In this document: positions 35,497 to 45,128 of the stretch, one piece after another
Layout of the letters: each line of letters opens with the position of its first letter
Position numbering within the stretch: position 1 is the stretch's first letter
DNA from: Pedobacter hiemivivus
Lineage (GTDB): Bacteria; Bacteroidota; Bacteroidia; Sphingobacteriales; Sphingobacteriaceae
Assembly: GCF_004331685.1 (NCBI RefSeq)
Contig: NZ_SJSM01000005.1
Location: 310,001-374,000, forward strand
DNA length: 64,000 nt
Reading direction: 5' to 3'
Program-made: the position numbers and the translations under genes
Notes under the pieces: model-generated
What the model was told of the DNA's origin: nothing
Database searches by the model: none
What the model saw: the letters and a program-made list of their open reading frames with translations, nothing else

Positions 35497-35503
35497 CTGG
35501 CCT

Positions 35504-36181
35504 ATGAGAAAAAACCTCGTTGTAGCGATAGATGGCTATTCCTCTTGTGGAAAGAGCACCCTAGCCAAAGCATTGGCTAAAAAACTGGGCTTTATCTATA
35601 TTGACAGTGGAGCCATGTACCGTGCCGTAACTTTATACTTTATCCGTAACCATGTTAATGTAAATGATCCAGAAGCAGTAGATTATGCTCTTGGACATAT
35701 AGAATTGAACTTTCATTCTCAAGATTATCAGTCGCACATCACCCTCAACGGTGAAGAGGTGTCTGAAGAAATCAGACAGATGCCAGTTTCTACAACGGTA
35801 AGTGAAGTTTCTGCGAATAAGAAAGTGCGCAGGGAAATGGTGAAACAGCAGCAACGAATGGGGAAATCCAAAAACATAGTGATGGATGGTCGTGACATTG
35901 GGACAACTGTATTTCCTGATGCCCCGGTTAAATTTTTCATGACTGCCGATCCTAAAATAAGAGCAGAACGTCGTTTTAAAGAATTACAGAGTAAAGGTGA
36001 TACGACGACTAGTCTGGAGGATGTTTTTGAGAATCTGGCACATAGGGATTACGCTGATACTACCCGCAAGGAAAGTCCGCTAACCAGAGCTGATGATGCG
36101 ATTATCTTAGATAATACAGACCTTACGGAAGCAGAGCAACTTGACTTTGCACTGGATATGGTGCATCAGCAGTTGCCTTAA
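35504..36181 (+). CDS. cmk: (d)CMP kinase
   Basis: A 225-aa P-loop nucleoside monophosphate kinase. Walker A DGYSSCGKST, substrate region YIDSGAMYRAVTLY, and VMDGRDIGTTVFPDA with the conserved Arg/Asp are seen. It phosphorylates CMP and dCMP. The length and order of motifs are standard. Confidence 0.96.
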   Translation: MRKNLVVAIDGYSSCGKSTLAKALAKKLGFIYIDSGAMYRAVTLYFIRNHVNVNDPEAVDYALGHIELNFHSQDYQSHITLNGEEVSEEIRQMPVSTTVSEVSANKKVRREMVKQQQRMGKSKNIVMDGRDIGTTVFPDAPVKFFMTADPKIRAERRFKELQSKGDTTTSLEDVFENLAHRDYADTTRKESPLTRADDAIILDNTDLTEAEQLDFALDMVHQQLP

Positions 36182-36202
36182 GGTTCATATTTGAATATTC
36201 AG

Positions 36203-36227
36203 AGGTTGTCGCAATTTGCGACAACCT
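36203..36227. repeat. 25-nt near-perfect palindrome with CAATTTG core
   Basis: AGGTTGTCGCAA (36203-36214), T, TTGCGACAACCT (36216-36227): 12-bp perfect arms. No T-tail. It shares the TCxCAATTTGxGA core with the palindrome at 36289-36311. Confidence 0.85.
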
Positions 36228-36288
36228 GATAACCGATACTTTTTCGCCTCATGCGAAATGCTTTGAGTCCTCCCACGAGCTTTCAGGA

Positions 36289-36311
36289 TGGTATCACAAT
36301 TTGTGATACCA
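36289..36311. repeat. 23-nt near-perfect palindrome with CAATTTG core
   Basis: TGGTATCACAA (36289-36299), T, TTGTGATACCA (36301-36311): 11-bp perfect arms. Together with the element 62 nt upstream it makes up most of the 304-nt gap before the tetR gene. The gap holds no intact gene. Confidence 0.85.
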
Positions 36312-36427
36312 CGATTTCAACCTTCTAATCGCTTAGGTTAATCCCATTACTCCCATACAGCTCCTCCTATTTCTCTGCAATTATTTGGTTACAAAACCAA
36401 TCATAACCTAAACATTACATTCCCATG

Positions 36428-36458
36428 TTTTAATCTAAATACTGGATTAATACTTTTG
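36428..36458 (+). promoter_or_regulatory. Promoter of the tetR-RND operon
   Basis: TTTT (36428-36431, one mismatch to TTTG), 19 nt, then TACTTTTG (36451-36458), an exact -7 box. ATG 36486 follows after 27 nt. An earlier in-frame TTG start overlaps the -7 box and is unlikely. Confidence 0.7.
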
Positions 36459-36485
36459 TTTAACAATTTTGTCAAACTCAATTTA

Positions 36486-37074
36486 ATGACCAACAGAGAT
36501 ACAGGAACGGAGCAGTTAATTAAGGATACTGCGAAGCACCTTTTTTTTTGCAGAAGGCAAGTTCCACGCTACTACACAAGAGATTGCGGATGCCGCAGGT
36601 GTGAATCGGACACTTGTAAATTATTACTTCCGATCACGAGATGCCTTATTCGATCAGGTATTTAATGAGGCTCAGGATGCCTTTTTAAAGATGATCGATG
36701 AAGTAATGGACGCTCCTACGCCATTCAAGAAAAAGATAGAGAACCTCATTTCGGTATTCCTTAAAGAGGCTATGCATTTCCCCTACCGCGAGCTGTTTAT
36801 CATTACACAAATGAACAGACACGATGTAATCACTGCAAAAAAATCGAGAGCCCAAAAGGCAAATGCTTTTTTAGAAGAGATACAACGGGAAATGGACAAG
36901 GGAACGATAAAAACAATGAACCCAAGACATTTCACCATCAATCTTTTTTCTCTAATGGCTTACCCAATGGTTACTGCTCCTCTAAATAAAATACTATTTG
37001 GCCTGAATGACGAAGAGTACACCGCCCTGATGGAAGAGCGAAAACAATTAATTTTTGAACTAATATTCCCTTAA
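36486..37074 (+). pseudogene. TetR/AcrR repressor with a frameshift in a T9 tract
   Basis: From ATG 36486 the frame reads TetR-like (TEQLIKDTAKHLFF) up to nine T at 36541-36549, then shifts and stops at 36665. In the neighbouring frame the sequence continues AEGKFHATTQEIADAAG, then VNRTLVNYYF, the classic TetR helix-turn-helix, and runs to TAA 37074. With eight T the gene would be an intact 195-aa protein of normal length. The rest of the gene has no other defect. It lies 18 nt before the efflux operon and is its likely local repressor. It may be a true mutation, a phase-variable tract, transcriptional slippage or a sequencing error. Confidence 0.85.
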
Positions 37075-37092
37075 ATACTACAATATATAAAT

Positions 37093-38262
37093 ATGAAAAC
37101 TAGAATCCACTCTCTTTACTTACTACTTCCTGCATTGTTGATGATCGCTTCATGTGGAAATGGCGATCAAAAAAAGGCAGGACCTCCTGCTGGTCAGGTG
37201 CAATCGTACCCTGTAGTAGCTTTAACTGCCCAATCTACTTCATTAGAGACAGACTACCCTGCTACACTAGAAGGAATTCAAAATGTAGACATCAGGCCAA
37301 AAGTTGACGGCTTTATTGAAAAAATATTCGTTGATGAAGGTGCTACCGTTAAAAAAGGTCAGCCACTTTTTAACATCAACGCGCCACAATACGAGCAGCA
37401 AGTTAGAACTGCATCAGCAGCAATAAGCAGTGCCGAAGCCGATGTAAACGCAGCACAACTACAAGTGAACAAAACAAAACCACTAGTTGAAAAAGACATC
37501 ATCAGCAAATACGACCTTGATGCAGCTATGCTAACCCTACAAAGCAGAAAAGCAGCATTGGCACAAGCTAAGGCAGAACTGGTGAATGCAAAAGTAAATT
37601 TAGGCTATACCCACATCACCAGCCCAGTTGATGGAGTAATCGGAAGCATTCCTTTCAAAACAGGAAGCTTGGTGAGCAGCAGCAGTGCCAGCCCACTAAC
37701 AACCGTTTCAAACATATCTAAAGTATATGCATACTTCTCTTTAAATGAGAAGCAACTTTTAGACTTTTCTCGTCAATATAAAGGTACAAGCCTGGAAGCA
37801 AAGCTGAAAAACATTCCAGCCGTTTCACTGGTACTAGCCGATGGAACAACTTACGCCGAAAATGGTAAAGTACAATCTATAAACGGATTGATCAATACAG
37901 GAACAGGTTCTGCAAGCTTAAGAGCAACATTTCCAAACCCAATAAACCTTTTAAGAAGCGGTGCAAGTGCATCTGTACGCATCCCTCAACATTTGGAAAA
38001 TGTAATCCTTATCCCTCAAAAATCTACCATCGATTTACAAGGTAAAAAATTCGTGTATGTACTGGGTGAAAAAGGCCTGGTCAAAAACACAGAAATTGAA
38101 GTGATGGAATTGACCAAAGGCAACTTCTTCGTCGTAACCAAAGGATTAAAAACAGGCGATAAAATCGTAATGGAAGGCTTCCAATCCCTAAAAGACGGTT
38201 CAGAAATTAAACCCGAAGAGAAAAATGCAGATTCAGTTTATGCTGACCTTAACAATAAATAA
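37093..38262 (+). CDS. RND efflux periplasmic adaptor subunit (AcrA/MexA type)
   Basis: A 389-aa lipoprotein (lipobox MIASC, Cys21). The lipoyl-like domain is split around a helical hairpin (RPKVDGFIEKIFVDEGATVKKGQPLF ... NLGYTHITSPVDGVIG), then come beta-barrel and membrane-proximal domains. The adaptor links the inner-membrane pump to the outer-membrane channel. It is second in a tetR-adaptor-pump-channel operon. Confidence 0.93.
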   Translation: MKTRIHSLYLLLPALLMIASCGNGDQKKAGPPAGQVQSYPVVALTAQSTSLETDYPATLEGIQNVDIRPKVDGFIEKIFVDEGATVKKGQPLFNINAPQYEQQVRTASAAISSAEADVNAAQLQVNKTKPLVEKDIISKYDLDAAMLTLQSRKAALAQAKAELVNAKVNLGYTHITSPVDGVIGSIPFKTGSLVSSSSASPLTTVSNISKVYAYFSLNEKQLLDFSRQYKGTSLEAKLKNIPAVSLVLADGTTYAENGKVQSINGLINTGTGSASLRATFPNPINLLRSGASASVRIPQHLENVILIPQKSTIDLQGKKFVYVLGEKGLVKNTEIEVMELTKGNFFVVTKGLKTGDKIVMEGFQSLKDGSEIKPEEKNADSVYADLNNK

Positions 38263-38294
38263 TCTGGTTTTTATAACCTGCTGAAATAGAATAT

Positions 38295-41200
38295 ATGTTT
38301 AAGAAATTTATAGAAAGACCAGTTTTATCAACGGTAATATCCATTATCATTGTAATACTTGGGGTGTTGGGCTTAATCACCTTACCCGTATCTCAATATC
38401 CGGAAATTGCACCACCAACAGTACAGGTATCCGCCTCTTATCAGGGTGCCAATGCCGACGTGGTACTAAATAGTGTGGTGATCCCGCTAGAAGAACAAAT
38501 TAATGGTGTAGAGGACATGACTTACATGACCTCTACTGCAAGTAATGATGGTACTGCCACCATTACCATCAACTTTAAATTGGGTACAAACCCAGATCTG
38601 GCAGCGGTAAACGTACAGAACAGGGTGGCCAGGGCAAGTAGTTTACTACCTGCAGAGGTAACTCGAGCTGGTGTAACTACGGCAAAAAAACAAGCCAGTA
38701 ACGTATTGATCTTCGCTATTTATAGCGACAGTGCTTCTTACGACCAGAAGTTTTTGCAAAACTACGCCAACATCAACCTGATTCCACAAATCAAACGTGT
38801 TAACGGAGTTGGTGATGCCAGTGCATTTGGATTGATGGATTATACCATGAGGATCTGGCTTAAACCAGATGTAATGGCTACTTACGGATTGGTACCCAAT
38901 GATGTAAGTGTAGCGCTTGCTGAGCAGAATATTGAAGCTGCTCCAGGTCAGTTTGGCGAGCAGGGTGACCAGTCGTTTCAATATGTGTTAAAATACTCAG
39001 GCCGTTTAAAAAATGAAGTAGAGTTTAGCAATATCATCATCAAAACTGCCAGTAATGGGCAACTGTTACGATTAAAAGATATCGCCAGAATTGAATTGGG
39101 TGCACAAAGTTACGCCAGTTCTGTACGCTTCAATGGGAAATCTGCATTAGGTATAGCCATTAACCAAACAGCTGGTTCAAACGCAAAAGAAGTAATCGAA
39201 AATTCCATAAAGATCCTGGATCAAGCTTCACTCACCTTCCCTAAAGGGGTGCATTATACCTCATTGGTAAACGTGAACGATTTCCTTGATGCATCCATAG
39301 AAAAGGTAATTCACACCCTGATCGAAGCGTTTATCCTGGTTTTCATCGTTGTATTTATCTTCCTTCAGGATTTTCGGTCTACCTTAATCCCTGCCATCAG
39401 TGTACCAGTAGCCATTCTAGGTACGTTCTTCTTCCTTAGTTTATTTGGCTTTACCATTAACCTACTTACTCTTTTCGCATTGGTACTGGCCATTGGTATT
39501 GTGGTGGATGATGCCATTGTAGTCGTCGAGGCCGTCCATGCCAAGCTCGATCATGGATATACCTCAGCCAAAAAAGCGACTATTGATGCCATGGAAGACA
39601 TTACAGGTGCCATTATTTCCATTACCTTAGTTATGGCGGCCGTATTTATTCCGGTAAGTTTTATCCAGGGTTCATCAGGTGTATTCTATAAGCAATTTGG
39701 TTTAACCTTAGCCATTGCCATTATCCTTTCAGCAATTAACGCCTTAACCTTAAGTCCGGCACTCTGTGCTTTATTATTGAAACCTCATGCCGATGATCAT
39801 GGTAAAAAGAAGAACTTCATGCAGCGTTTTTATGCAGCATTTAATGCTTCTTTTGATGCCATGACCACCAGATACAAACGTTCTGTAAGCTTTTTAGCGC
39901 GAAGAAAATGGGTTGCAGGTGCAGGAATTGCCTTGTTTGCTGTTGTACTGGTTTGGACAATGAACACTACCCCAAAAGGTTTTGTGCCAAATGAGGATTT
40001 GGGAACTATTATGTCCGACATTTCATTACCTCCGGCTACTTCACAAGAACAAACCGCCATTGTCATTAAACAAATTGACAGCATTGCCCATACTATCCCA
40101 GAGATCCAATACTCATTAACAGTGGTTGGCCGAAGCATGATTAGTGGTTCAGGAAGTTCTTACGGTATGGTAATTGGAAAACTAATTCCCTGGAATGAAC
40201 GTAAACGAGATGTAAAAGCAATTATCGGTGAGTTGTTTGCTAAGACTGCAGGTGTTAAAGGTGCCAGAGTAATCTTCTTTGCCCCTCCTACTATCCAGGG
40301 ATTTGGTACCAGTGGTGGTTTTGAATTCCAGTTACAGGATAAAACAGGTGGCGACATCAACAAATTCAACACCATTGGAAACGAATTTCTTGCCGCATTA
40401 AGCAAAAGACCTGAAATTCAATATGCCTCAACTTCGTTTAACCCTAATTTCCCTCAGTATCAAATTGACGTAAATGTAGCTACAGTAAAACAAGCCGGAT
40501 TAAGCGTTAGTGATGTGTTGGGCGTATTGCAAGGTTATTACGGTGGAGTTTACGCCTCCAACTTTAACAAGTACGGAAAGCAATACCGTGTAATGTACCA
40601 GGCTGATGCACCTTACCGTGCCAATCAGGAAACGTTAAACAGCATATATGTTAGAAATTCGAGTGGACAAATGGCTCCTATCAGCAATTTCATTACCTTG
40701 AAAAAGGTGTATGGGCCACAAGCAATATCACGTTTCAACTTGTTTACCTCTATTTCCGTAACCGGAAGTCCAAATGCCGGATTCAGTTCTGGTGATGCAC
40801 TAAAGGCGGTACAGGAAGAAGCAGCCATCCATTTACCGGCAGGATATGGATATGAGTTTTCAGGCTTATCACGTGAAGAGATGTCAAGCGGTAGTCAAAC
40901 CATATACATCTTCCTACTTTGTGTAATATTTGTTTACTTCTTACTTTGTGCCCAATACGAAAGTTACATCCTGCCATTAGCAGTACTAATTTCATTGCCA
41001 ATTGGTTTAGCCGGTGTATTTATATTCGATAAAATATTTGGCGTAGACAACAACATCTATACCCAAATCACGCTGATCATGCTGGTCGGTTTGCTCGCAA
41101 AAAATGCCATTTTGATTGTGGAGTTTGCGGTAGATAGACGAAGAAAAGGAATGAGCATTGTAAGTGCGGCCATTAGCGGTGCTACAGCTCGTTTACGTCC

Positions 41201-41471
41201 TATTTTAATGACCTCTTTCGCCTTTATTTTGGGTCTATTACCATTAATGCTATCAACCGGAGTAGGTGCTGCAGGTAATAAATCAATCGGTACAGGAGCT
41301 GTAGGTGGTATGCTTATCGGAACCATATTCGGGATATTTGTAATTCCTACCTTATTCATCGTCTTCCAAAGTCTACAGGAAAGAGTGAGCAAAAAATCAC
41401 CTTTTGATGAAGGATATGGCCCAATACAGGAAACCATTGCATTTCCTGAAGTAGACACCCGCGAACACTAA
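38295..41471 (+). CDS. RND multidrug efflux permease (AcrB/MexB type, HAE1)
   Basis: A 1058-aa pump with twelve membrane segments in two halves and two large periplasmic loops. It opens MFKKFIERPVLSTVISI as AcrB-type pumps do. The proton-relay residues are present: two Asp in GIVVDDAIVVVEAVHA (TM4) and Lys in LVGLLAKNAILIVEFA (TM10). The tandem Asp marks hydrophobic/amphiphilic drug pumps (HAE1) rather than metal pumps. Intact, with no frameshift, unlike its repressor. Confidence 0.95.
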   Translation: MFKKFIERPVLSTVISIIIVILGVLGLITLPVSQYPEIAPPTVQVSASYQGANADVVLNSVVIPLEEQINGVEDMTYMTSTASNDGTATITINFKLGTNPDLAAVNVQNRVARASSLLPAEVTRAGVTTAKKQASNVLIFAIYSDSASYDQKFLQNYANINLIPQIKRVNGVGDASAFGLMDYTMRIWLKPDVMATYGLVPNDVSVALAEQNIEAAPGQFGEQGDQSFQYVLKYSGRLKNEVEFSNIIIKTASNGQLLRLKDIARIELGAQSYASSVRFNGKSALGIAINQTAGSNAKEVIENSIKILDQASLTFPKGVHYTSLVNVNDFLDASIEKVIHTLIEAFILVFIVVFIFLQDFRSTLIPAISVPVAILGTFFFLSLFGFTINLLTLFALVLAIGIVVDDAIVVVEAVHAKLDHGYTSAKKATIDAMEDITGAIISITLVMAAVFIPVSFIQGSSGVFYKQFGLTLAIAIILSAINALTLSPALCALLLKPHADDHGKKKNFMQRFYAAFNASFDAMTTRYKRSVSFLARRKWVAGAGIALFAVVLVWTMNTTPKGFVPNEDLGTIMSDISLPPATSQEQTAIVIKQIDSIAHTIPEIQYSLTVVGRSMISGSGSSYGMVIGKLIPWNERKRDVKAIIGELFAKTAGVKGARVIFFAPPTIQGFGTSGGFEFQLQDKTGGDINKFNTIGNEFLAALSKRPEIQYASTSFNPNFPQYQIDVNVATVKQAGLSVSDVLGVLQGYYGGVYASNFNKYGKQYRVMYQADAPYRANQETLNSIYVRNSSGQMAPISNFITLKKVYGPQAISRFNLFTSISVTGSPNAGFSSGDALKAVQEEAAIHLPAGYGYEFSGLSREEMSSGSQTIYIFLLCVIFVYFLLCAQYESYILPLAVLISLPIGLAGVFIFDKIFGVDNNIYTQITLIMLVGLLAKNAILIVEFAVDRRRKGMSIVSAAISGATARLRPILMTSFAFILGLLPLMLSTGVGAAGNKSIGTGAVGGMLIGTIFGIFVIPTLFIVFQSLQERVSKKSPFDEGYGPIQETIAFPEVDTREH

Positions 41472-41481
41472 TTAAAAAAAC

Positions 41482-42885
41482 ATGAACACCAGATATCATA
41501 AATATTATTTCATTATCGCCTTTTCCGTACTGACCTTATCGGCCTGTGTAACGAAGAAGTACGAGCGTCCAGCTGTAATCAGTAAGGATTTATACCGTGG
41601 CAATACGAGTACAGACAGCACTACAATTGCTGATCTGCAATGGAAAACGCTATTTGTCGACGCAGGATTGCAGTCGCTGATTGAAGAAGGTATAGGCGGA
41701 AATCTTGACCTTAAACAGGCCATAGAAAGAATTAAAATTGCTGAAGCGACACTACTGCAAAGTAGAGCCGCTTTATTGCCAAGTTTAACGGCCGATGTTT
41801 CGGTAACGGACGCTAAGCAATCAAGGGCAGCATTAAACTTTCCTCCAGGTATCAACATCAATACCGAAACTCAAACTTATAAAGCACAGTTAAGTACAAG
41901 CTGGGAAGCTGACATTTGGGGCAAACTGAGCAGTGCAAAACGCTCGGCCTATGCTTCATTATTGCAAAGCGATGCTGCAAAAAGAGCGGTACAAACTCAG
42001 CTCATTGCCAACATAGCCAATGGCTATTACAACTTACTGGCACTGGATAAGCAATTAGCTATTACCGAGCAAACCATCCAAATCAGAGAAAAAGATGTAG
42101 AAACCATGAAGTCCTTAAAAGAAGGTGCAGTGGTAAATGGTGCAGCCGTAGTACAAAGTGAGGCCAATTTATACGCCGCACAAGTAACCCTTCCCGATCT
42201 GAAAAGAAATATCAGAGAAACAGAAAATGCATTGAGCATACTTTTAGGAAGAGGCCCGGGAAAAATAGACCTTTCTACACTTGATCAGCAAACTACATAC
42301 AGCAATTTACAAACTGGCGTATCGGCACAACTGTTGCAAAACAGACCTGACGTACAAGCTGCAGAATTTGCTTTCAGGGCTGCATTTGAGAATAAAAATG
42401 TAGCTAAAGCGTATTTCTACCCTGCTTTAACCTTAACAGCAAATGCAGGTTTATCAAGCTTGAGCCTGAAAAACTTTTTCGACAATTCGGTATTCTACAA
42501 TTTAATTGGTGGTATTACGCAACCGATATTCAACAAAGGTCAGAACAAGGCTCGCTTAAAAACAGCACAGGCACAACAGCAAATTGCATTTTATAGCTTC
42601 CAACAAAGCCTATTAACGGGCGGACAGGAAGTATCTGATGCCCTTTTTGCTTATCAGACCGCAGCTCAAAAGGAAACGACAAGAGCAAAGCAGGTTGCCT
42701 CATTAACTAAAGCAGTTGATTTTACTAAAGAATTGTTACGCTACAGTTCGGCTACAAATTATACTGACGTATTGACATCTGAGCAAAGTTTATTAGCTGC
42801 TCAGCTTAGCAGCATCAACGACAGACTTCAAAAATTACAGTCTGTGGTTAATTTGTATAGAGCACTTGGTGGCGGTTGGAAGTAA
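41482..42885 (+). CDS. Outer-membrane efflux channel lipoprotein (OprM/TolC type)
   Basis: A 467-aa lipoprotein (lipobox LSAC, Cys22) with two outer-membrane-efflux repeats, each forming long alpha-hairpins (LDLKQAIERIKIAEATLLQSR; NRPDVQAAEFAFRAAFENKN). It matches the NodT/OprM class. It begins 10 nt after the pump gene and completes the tripartite system. Confidence 0.93.
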   Translation: MNTRYHKYYFIIAFSVLTLSACVTKKYERPAVISKDLYRGNTSTDSTTIADLQWKTLFVDAGLQSLIEEGIGGNLDLKQAIERIKIAEATLLQSRAALLPSLTADVSVTDAKQSRAALNFPPGININTETQTYKAQLSTSWEADIWGKLSSAKRSAYASLLQSDAAKRAVQTQLIANIANGYYNLLALDKQLAITEQTIQIREKDVETMKSLKEGAVVNGAAVVQSEANLYAAQVTLPDLKRNIRETENALSILLGRGPGKIDLSTLDQQTTYSNLQTGVSAQLLQNRPDVQAAEFAFRAAFENKNVAKAYFYPALTLTANAGLSSLSLKNFFDNSVFYNLIGGITQPIFNKGQNKARLKTAQAQQQIAFYSFQQSLLTGGQEVSDALFAYQTAAQKETTRAKQVASLTKAVDFTKELLRYSSATNYTDVLTSEQSLLAAQLSSINDRLQKLQSVVNLYRALGGGWK

Positions 42886-42894
42886 AAAAGGAGA

Positions 42895-42921
42895 GATTCT
42901 GAAATAAATTCAGAATGACGA
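42895..42921. repeat. Solo copy of the 28-bp repeat arm
   Basis: 27 nt identical to one arm of the inverted repeat at 30476-30502, lying 9 nt after the OprM-like stop and just before a terminator. It keeps its own internal palindrome (ATTCTGAA/TTCAGAAT). Confidence 0.9.
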
Positions 42922-42930
42922 ACGCACAAA

Positions 42931-42974
42931 AAAGAGCCTGATCATTTTTTTTTAATGATACAGGCTCTTTCTTT
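42931..42974. terminator. Terminator of the RND operon
   Basis: AAAGAGCCTG (42931-42940) pairs with CAGGCTCTTT (42961-42970), extended by TCATT/AATGA inside, with a T-rich loop and T-rich tail. Confidence 0.88.
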
Positions 42975-43031
42975 TATCAGTTCTTTTTACCTAGCTTCAT
43001 GCTCTAATACGATTAAGCTTTATTTTATCCA

Positions 43032-43709
43032 ATGAATATCCTGATAGTTGAAGACGAAAAAACACTGGGTTTAGAAATAGCCGAGTTTCTGGGCAAAGAA
43101 GGTTACACCATTGAACATGCCTGGAAAAAATCATCTGCTGAAGAAAAAATCTTTGTAAACACCTACGATTTTATCCTGCTCGATCTTAGCCTACCCGGTG
43201 GTGATGGTTTTGAACTTTTACACCAGCTAAAGAAAATGCCAGGACGAGAAGATGCAGTGATTATACTTACTGCCCGTGGTGATGTGGACGACAGGATTAA
43301 AGGTCTGGAAGCAGGTGCCGACGATTACCTCCCAAAGCCTTTCTCCTTAACGGAACTTCTTGCCAGAATGCATGCCATCATCCGCCGTAAGCATAAACTC
43401 GTAATGAACGAGGTAAACGTTCATGGTTTTACACTAGATATTAAAAATCATAAAGTGAGTTTTGATGGGGAGCGTATTAATTTAACCAACAAAGAATTTG
43501 AGATTTTTAATTACCTAATCCTAAGCAAAAACAGGGTTATATCAAGAGTTAACCTTACCGAACATGTTTGGGGAGATATACTAGAAGTAAACTCTGATTC
43601 GAACTTTGTGGATGTCCATGTAAAAAACCTTCGTAAAAAACTGGCTGCTCATGCCACAATAGATTGGTTTGAAACCGTGAGAAGCATTGGTTACCGGATT
43701 AATTTTTAA
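43032..43709 (+). CDS. OmpR-family response regulator
   Basis: A 225-aa regulator. The receiver domain (1-120) has the acidic pocket VEDEKT, phospho-acceptor Asp in ILLDLSLPGGDG and the Lys in LPKPFS. The winged-helix output domain (130-225) has the EHVWGD and VDVHVKNLRKKL motifs. Paired with the histidine kinase 36 nt downstream. It follows the RND operon but is separated from it by a terminator. Confidence 0.93.
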   Translation: MNILIVEDEKTLGLEIAEFLGKEGYTIEHAWKKSSAEEKIFVNTYDFILLDLSLPGGDGFELLHQLKKMPGREDAVIILTARGDVDDRIKGLEAGADDYLPKPFSLTELLARMHAIIRRKHKLVMNEVNVHGFTLDIKNHKVSFDGERINLTNKEFEIFNYLILSKNRVISRVNLTEHVWGDILEVNSDSNFVDVHVKNLRKKLAAHATIDWFETVRSIGYRINF

Positions 43710-43745
43710 AAAATAATAGCTCAGTTTTATACAAGCAATGCCACT

Positions 43746-45056
43746 ATGAAATTACAATTCAAACTTGCTTTATATAACACCCTAACCAAGATTGCCATTA
43801 TTACCGTGTTGGGGATCCTGATATTAGTTTCTATCAACCATATCTCGATCAATCACATCCAAAATCGGCTGTTACAAAAAAAGATCCGACTCATTGCCAA
43901 TCTTTCCAACGTAGAGATAAACGATCTACTATTGCAAAAAACATTTACAGACTACAACCTACTACGTGAGGAATACATCATTCTTAAGGAAATAAAAAAA
44001 ACAGATCATCCCATAAAGCAGAAGTTTTTACGGGAGCTACGTAGTATTGAAGGGAACCAGGAAGAATTTCAAATCCTAATTACTGACTTTAACTACGAAG
44101 GGAAGAGCTATAGGCTCGAACTTGGCGAAACCATGTCCACCTTAGCCCAATTGGAGCATACCATTTCCATGTTCACCTTTGGAATCTTGATTGCGGCCGT
44201 TATCCTTACCCTAATTATTGATCTCAGCTTTATGCAATTCTTGCTAGGCCCTTTCTACCAGATTATTGATCAAAAGCTGAATAAAGTAAACGACCCCATT
44301 AATTTTAATTATCATCCTGTAAAAACCAGTACCGACGATTTTAAAATACTCGATCAGAGCATCAGTGTGCTGATGAATAAAATTGCGACACTTTTCTTGA
44401 CCGAAAAAGAGTTTATCGCCAATGTATCTCATGAACTGCTTACCCCTATTTCCATCCTCAATACCAGGCTCGAAAACCTCTTAAATGATGAGCAGCTAAG
44501 CCCTGAAGGAGAAAATAAACTATTTGCCTGTTTAAAAACATTAAACCGCTTAAAAGCGATAATAAATAGCTTGTTACTAATTTCTAAAGTAGAGAACCAC
44601 CAATACGGGAAAACTGATACGATCTCTGTAAAACATACTGTAGAAGAAGTCCATGAAGAACTGGAACATCGCCTGTTGATGATGAAACTTAAAATGCACA
44701 TTAACCTTACAGAAGATTACAGCTTTACCGGAAATAAGTCACTGTTCCATACCTTGTTGATGAATTTAATCAACAATGCTATCAAATACAATAAGCCATC
44801 AGGCTCCGTTGATATCTATAGCGAATCTTCCGTAGAAGGTTATACCCTTGTGATTGCTGATACCGGCCGTGGGATGAATCCGAAACTCGTTCAAAATGCG
44901 TTCATCCGGTTTGAAAAACTACAATCAGAAAAAGAAGATAGCCACGGACTTGGCCTGGCCATCGTAAGAAGTATTGCTGCTTTTCACGAAATCAAAATCG
45001 ATATCACCTCAGAAAAGGGCCAAGGGACGCAGGTGCGCATTGTTTTTCCCAACTAA
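43746..45056 (+). CDS. Membrane sensor histidine kinase
   Basis: A 436-aa kinase with two membrane helices (about residues 12-32 and 140-165) framing a periplasmic sensor of about 105 residues. The HisKA domain has the phospho-His in NVSHELLTPISIL, and the HATPase has N (NLINNAIKYN), G1 (ADTGRGMN) and G2 (GLGLAI) boxes. No clear HAMP domain is seen. It partners with the OmpR-type regulator; the signal is unknown. Confidence 0.92.
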   Translation: MKLQFKLALYNTLTKIAIITVLGILILVSINHISINHIQNRLLQKKIRLIANLSNVEINDLLLQKTFTDYNLLREEYIILKEIKKTDHPIKQKFLRELRSIEGNQEEFQILITDFNYEGKSYRLELGETMSTLAQLEHTISMFTFGILIAAVILTLIIDLSFMQFLLGPFYQIIDQKLNKVNDPINFNYHPVKTSTDDFKILDQSISVLMNKIATLFLTEKEFIANVSHELLTPISILNTRLENLLNDEQLSPEGENKLFACLKTLNRLKAIINSLLLISKVENHQYGKTDTISVKHTVEEVHEELEHRLLMMKLKMHINLTEDYSFTGNKSLFHTLLMNLINNAIKYNKPSGSVDIYSESSVEGYTLVIADTGRGMNPKLVQNAFIRFEKLQSEKEDSHGLGLAIVRSIAAFHEIKIDITSEKGQGTQVRIVFPN

Positions 45057-45128
45057 ATTGTTCTTCATCAAATCTTCATTTAGTGTATGCAACTTTGATA
45101 TAACAAAAAACACTAAATAAATTATAAC

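Noticed and set aside
36601..37074. Treating the downstream part of tetR as a separate intact gene starting at ATG 36601
   Set aside because: It lacks the first helices of the DNA-binding domain, which are encoded in the other frame just upstream; the whole reads as one TetR gene with a one-base shift.
39830..41458. Several antisense ORFs of 80-130 aa inside the RND pump gene
   Set aside because: They lie opposite a strongly conserved pump gene, have no family resemblance and look like codon-bias shadows.
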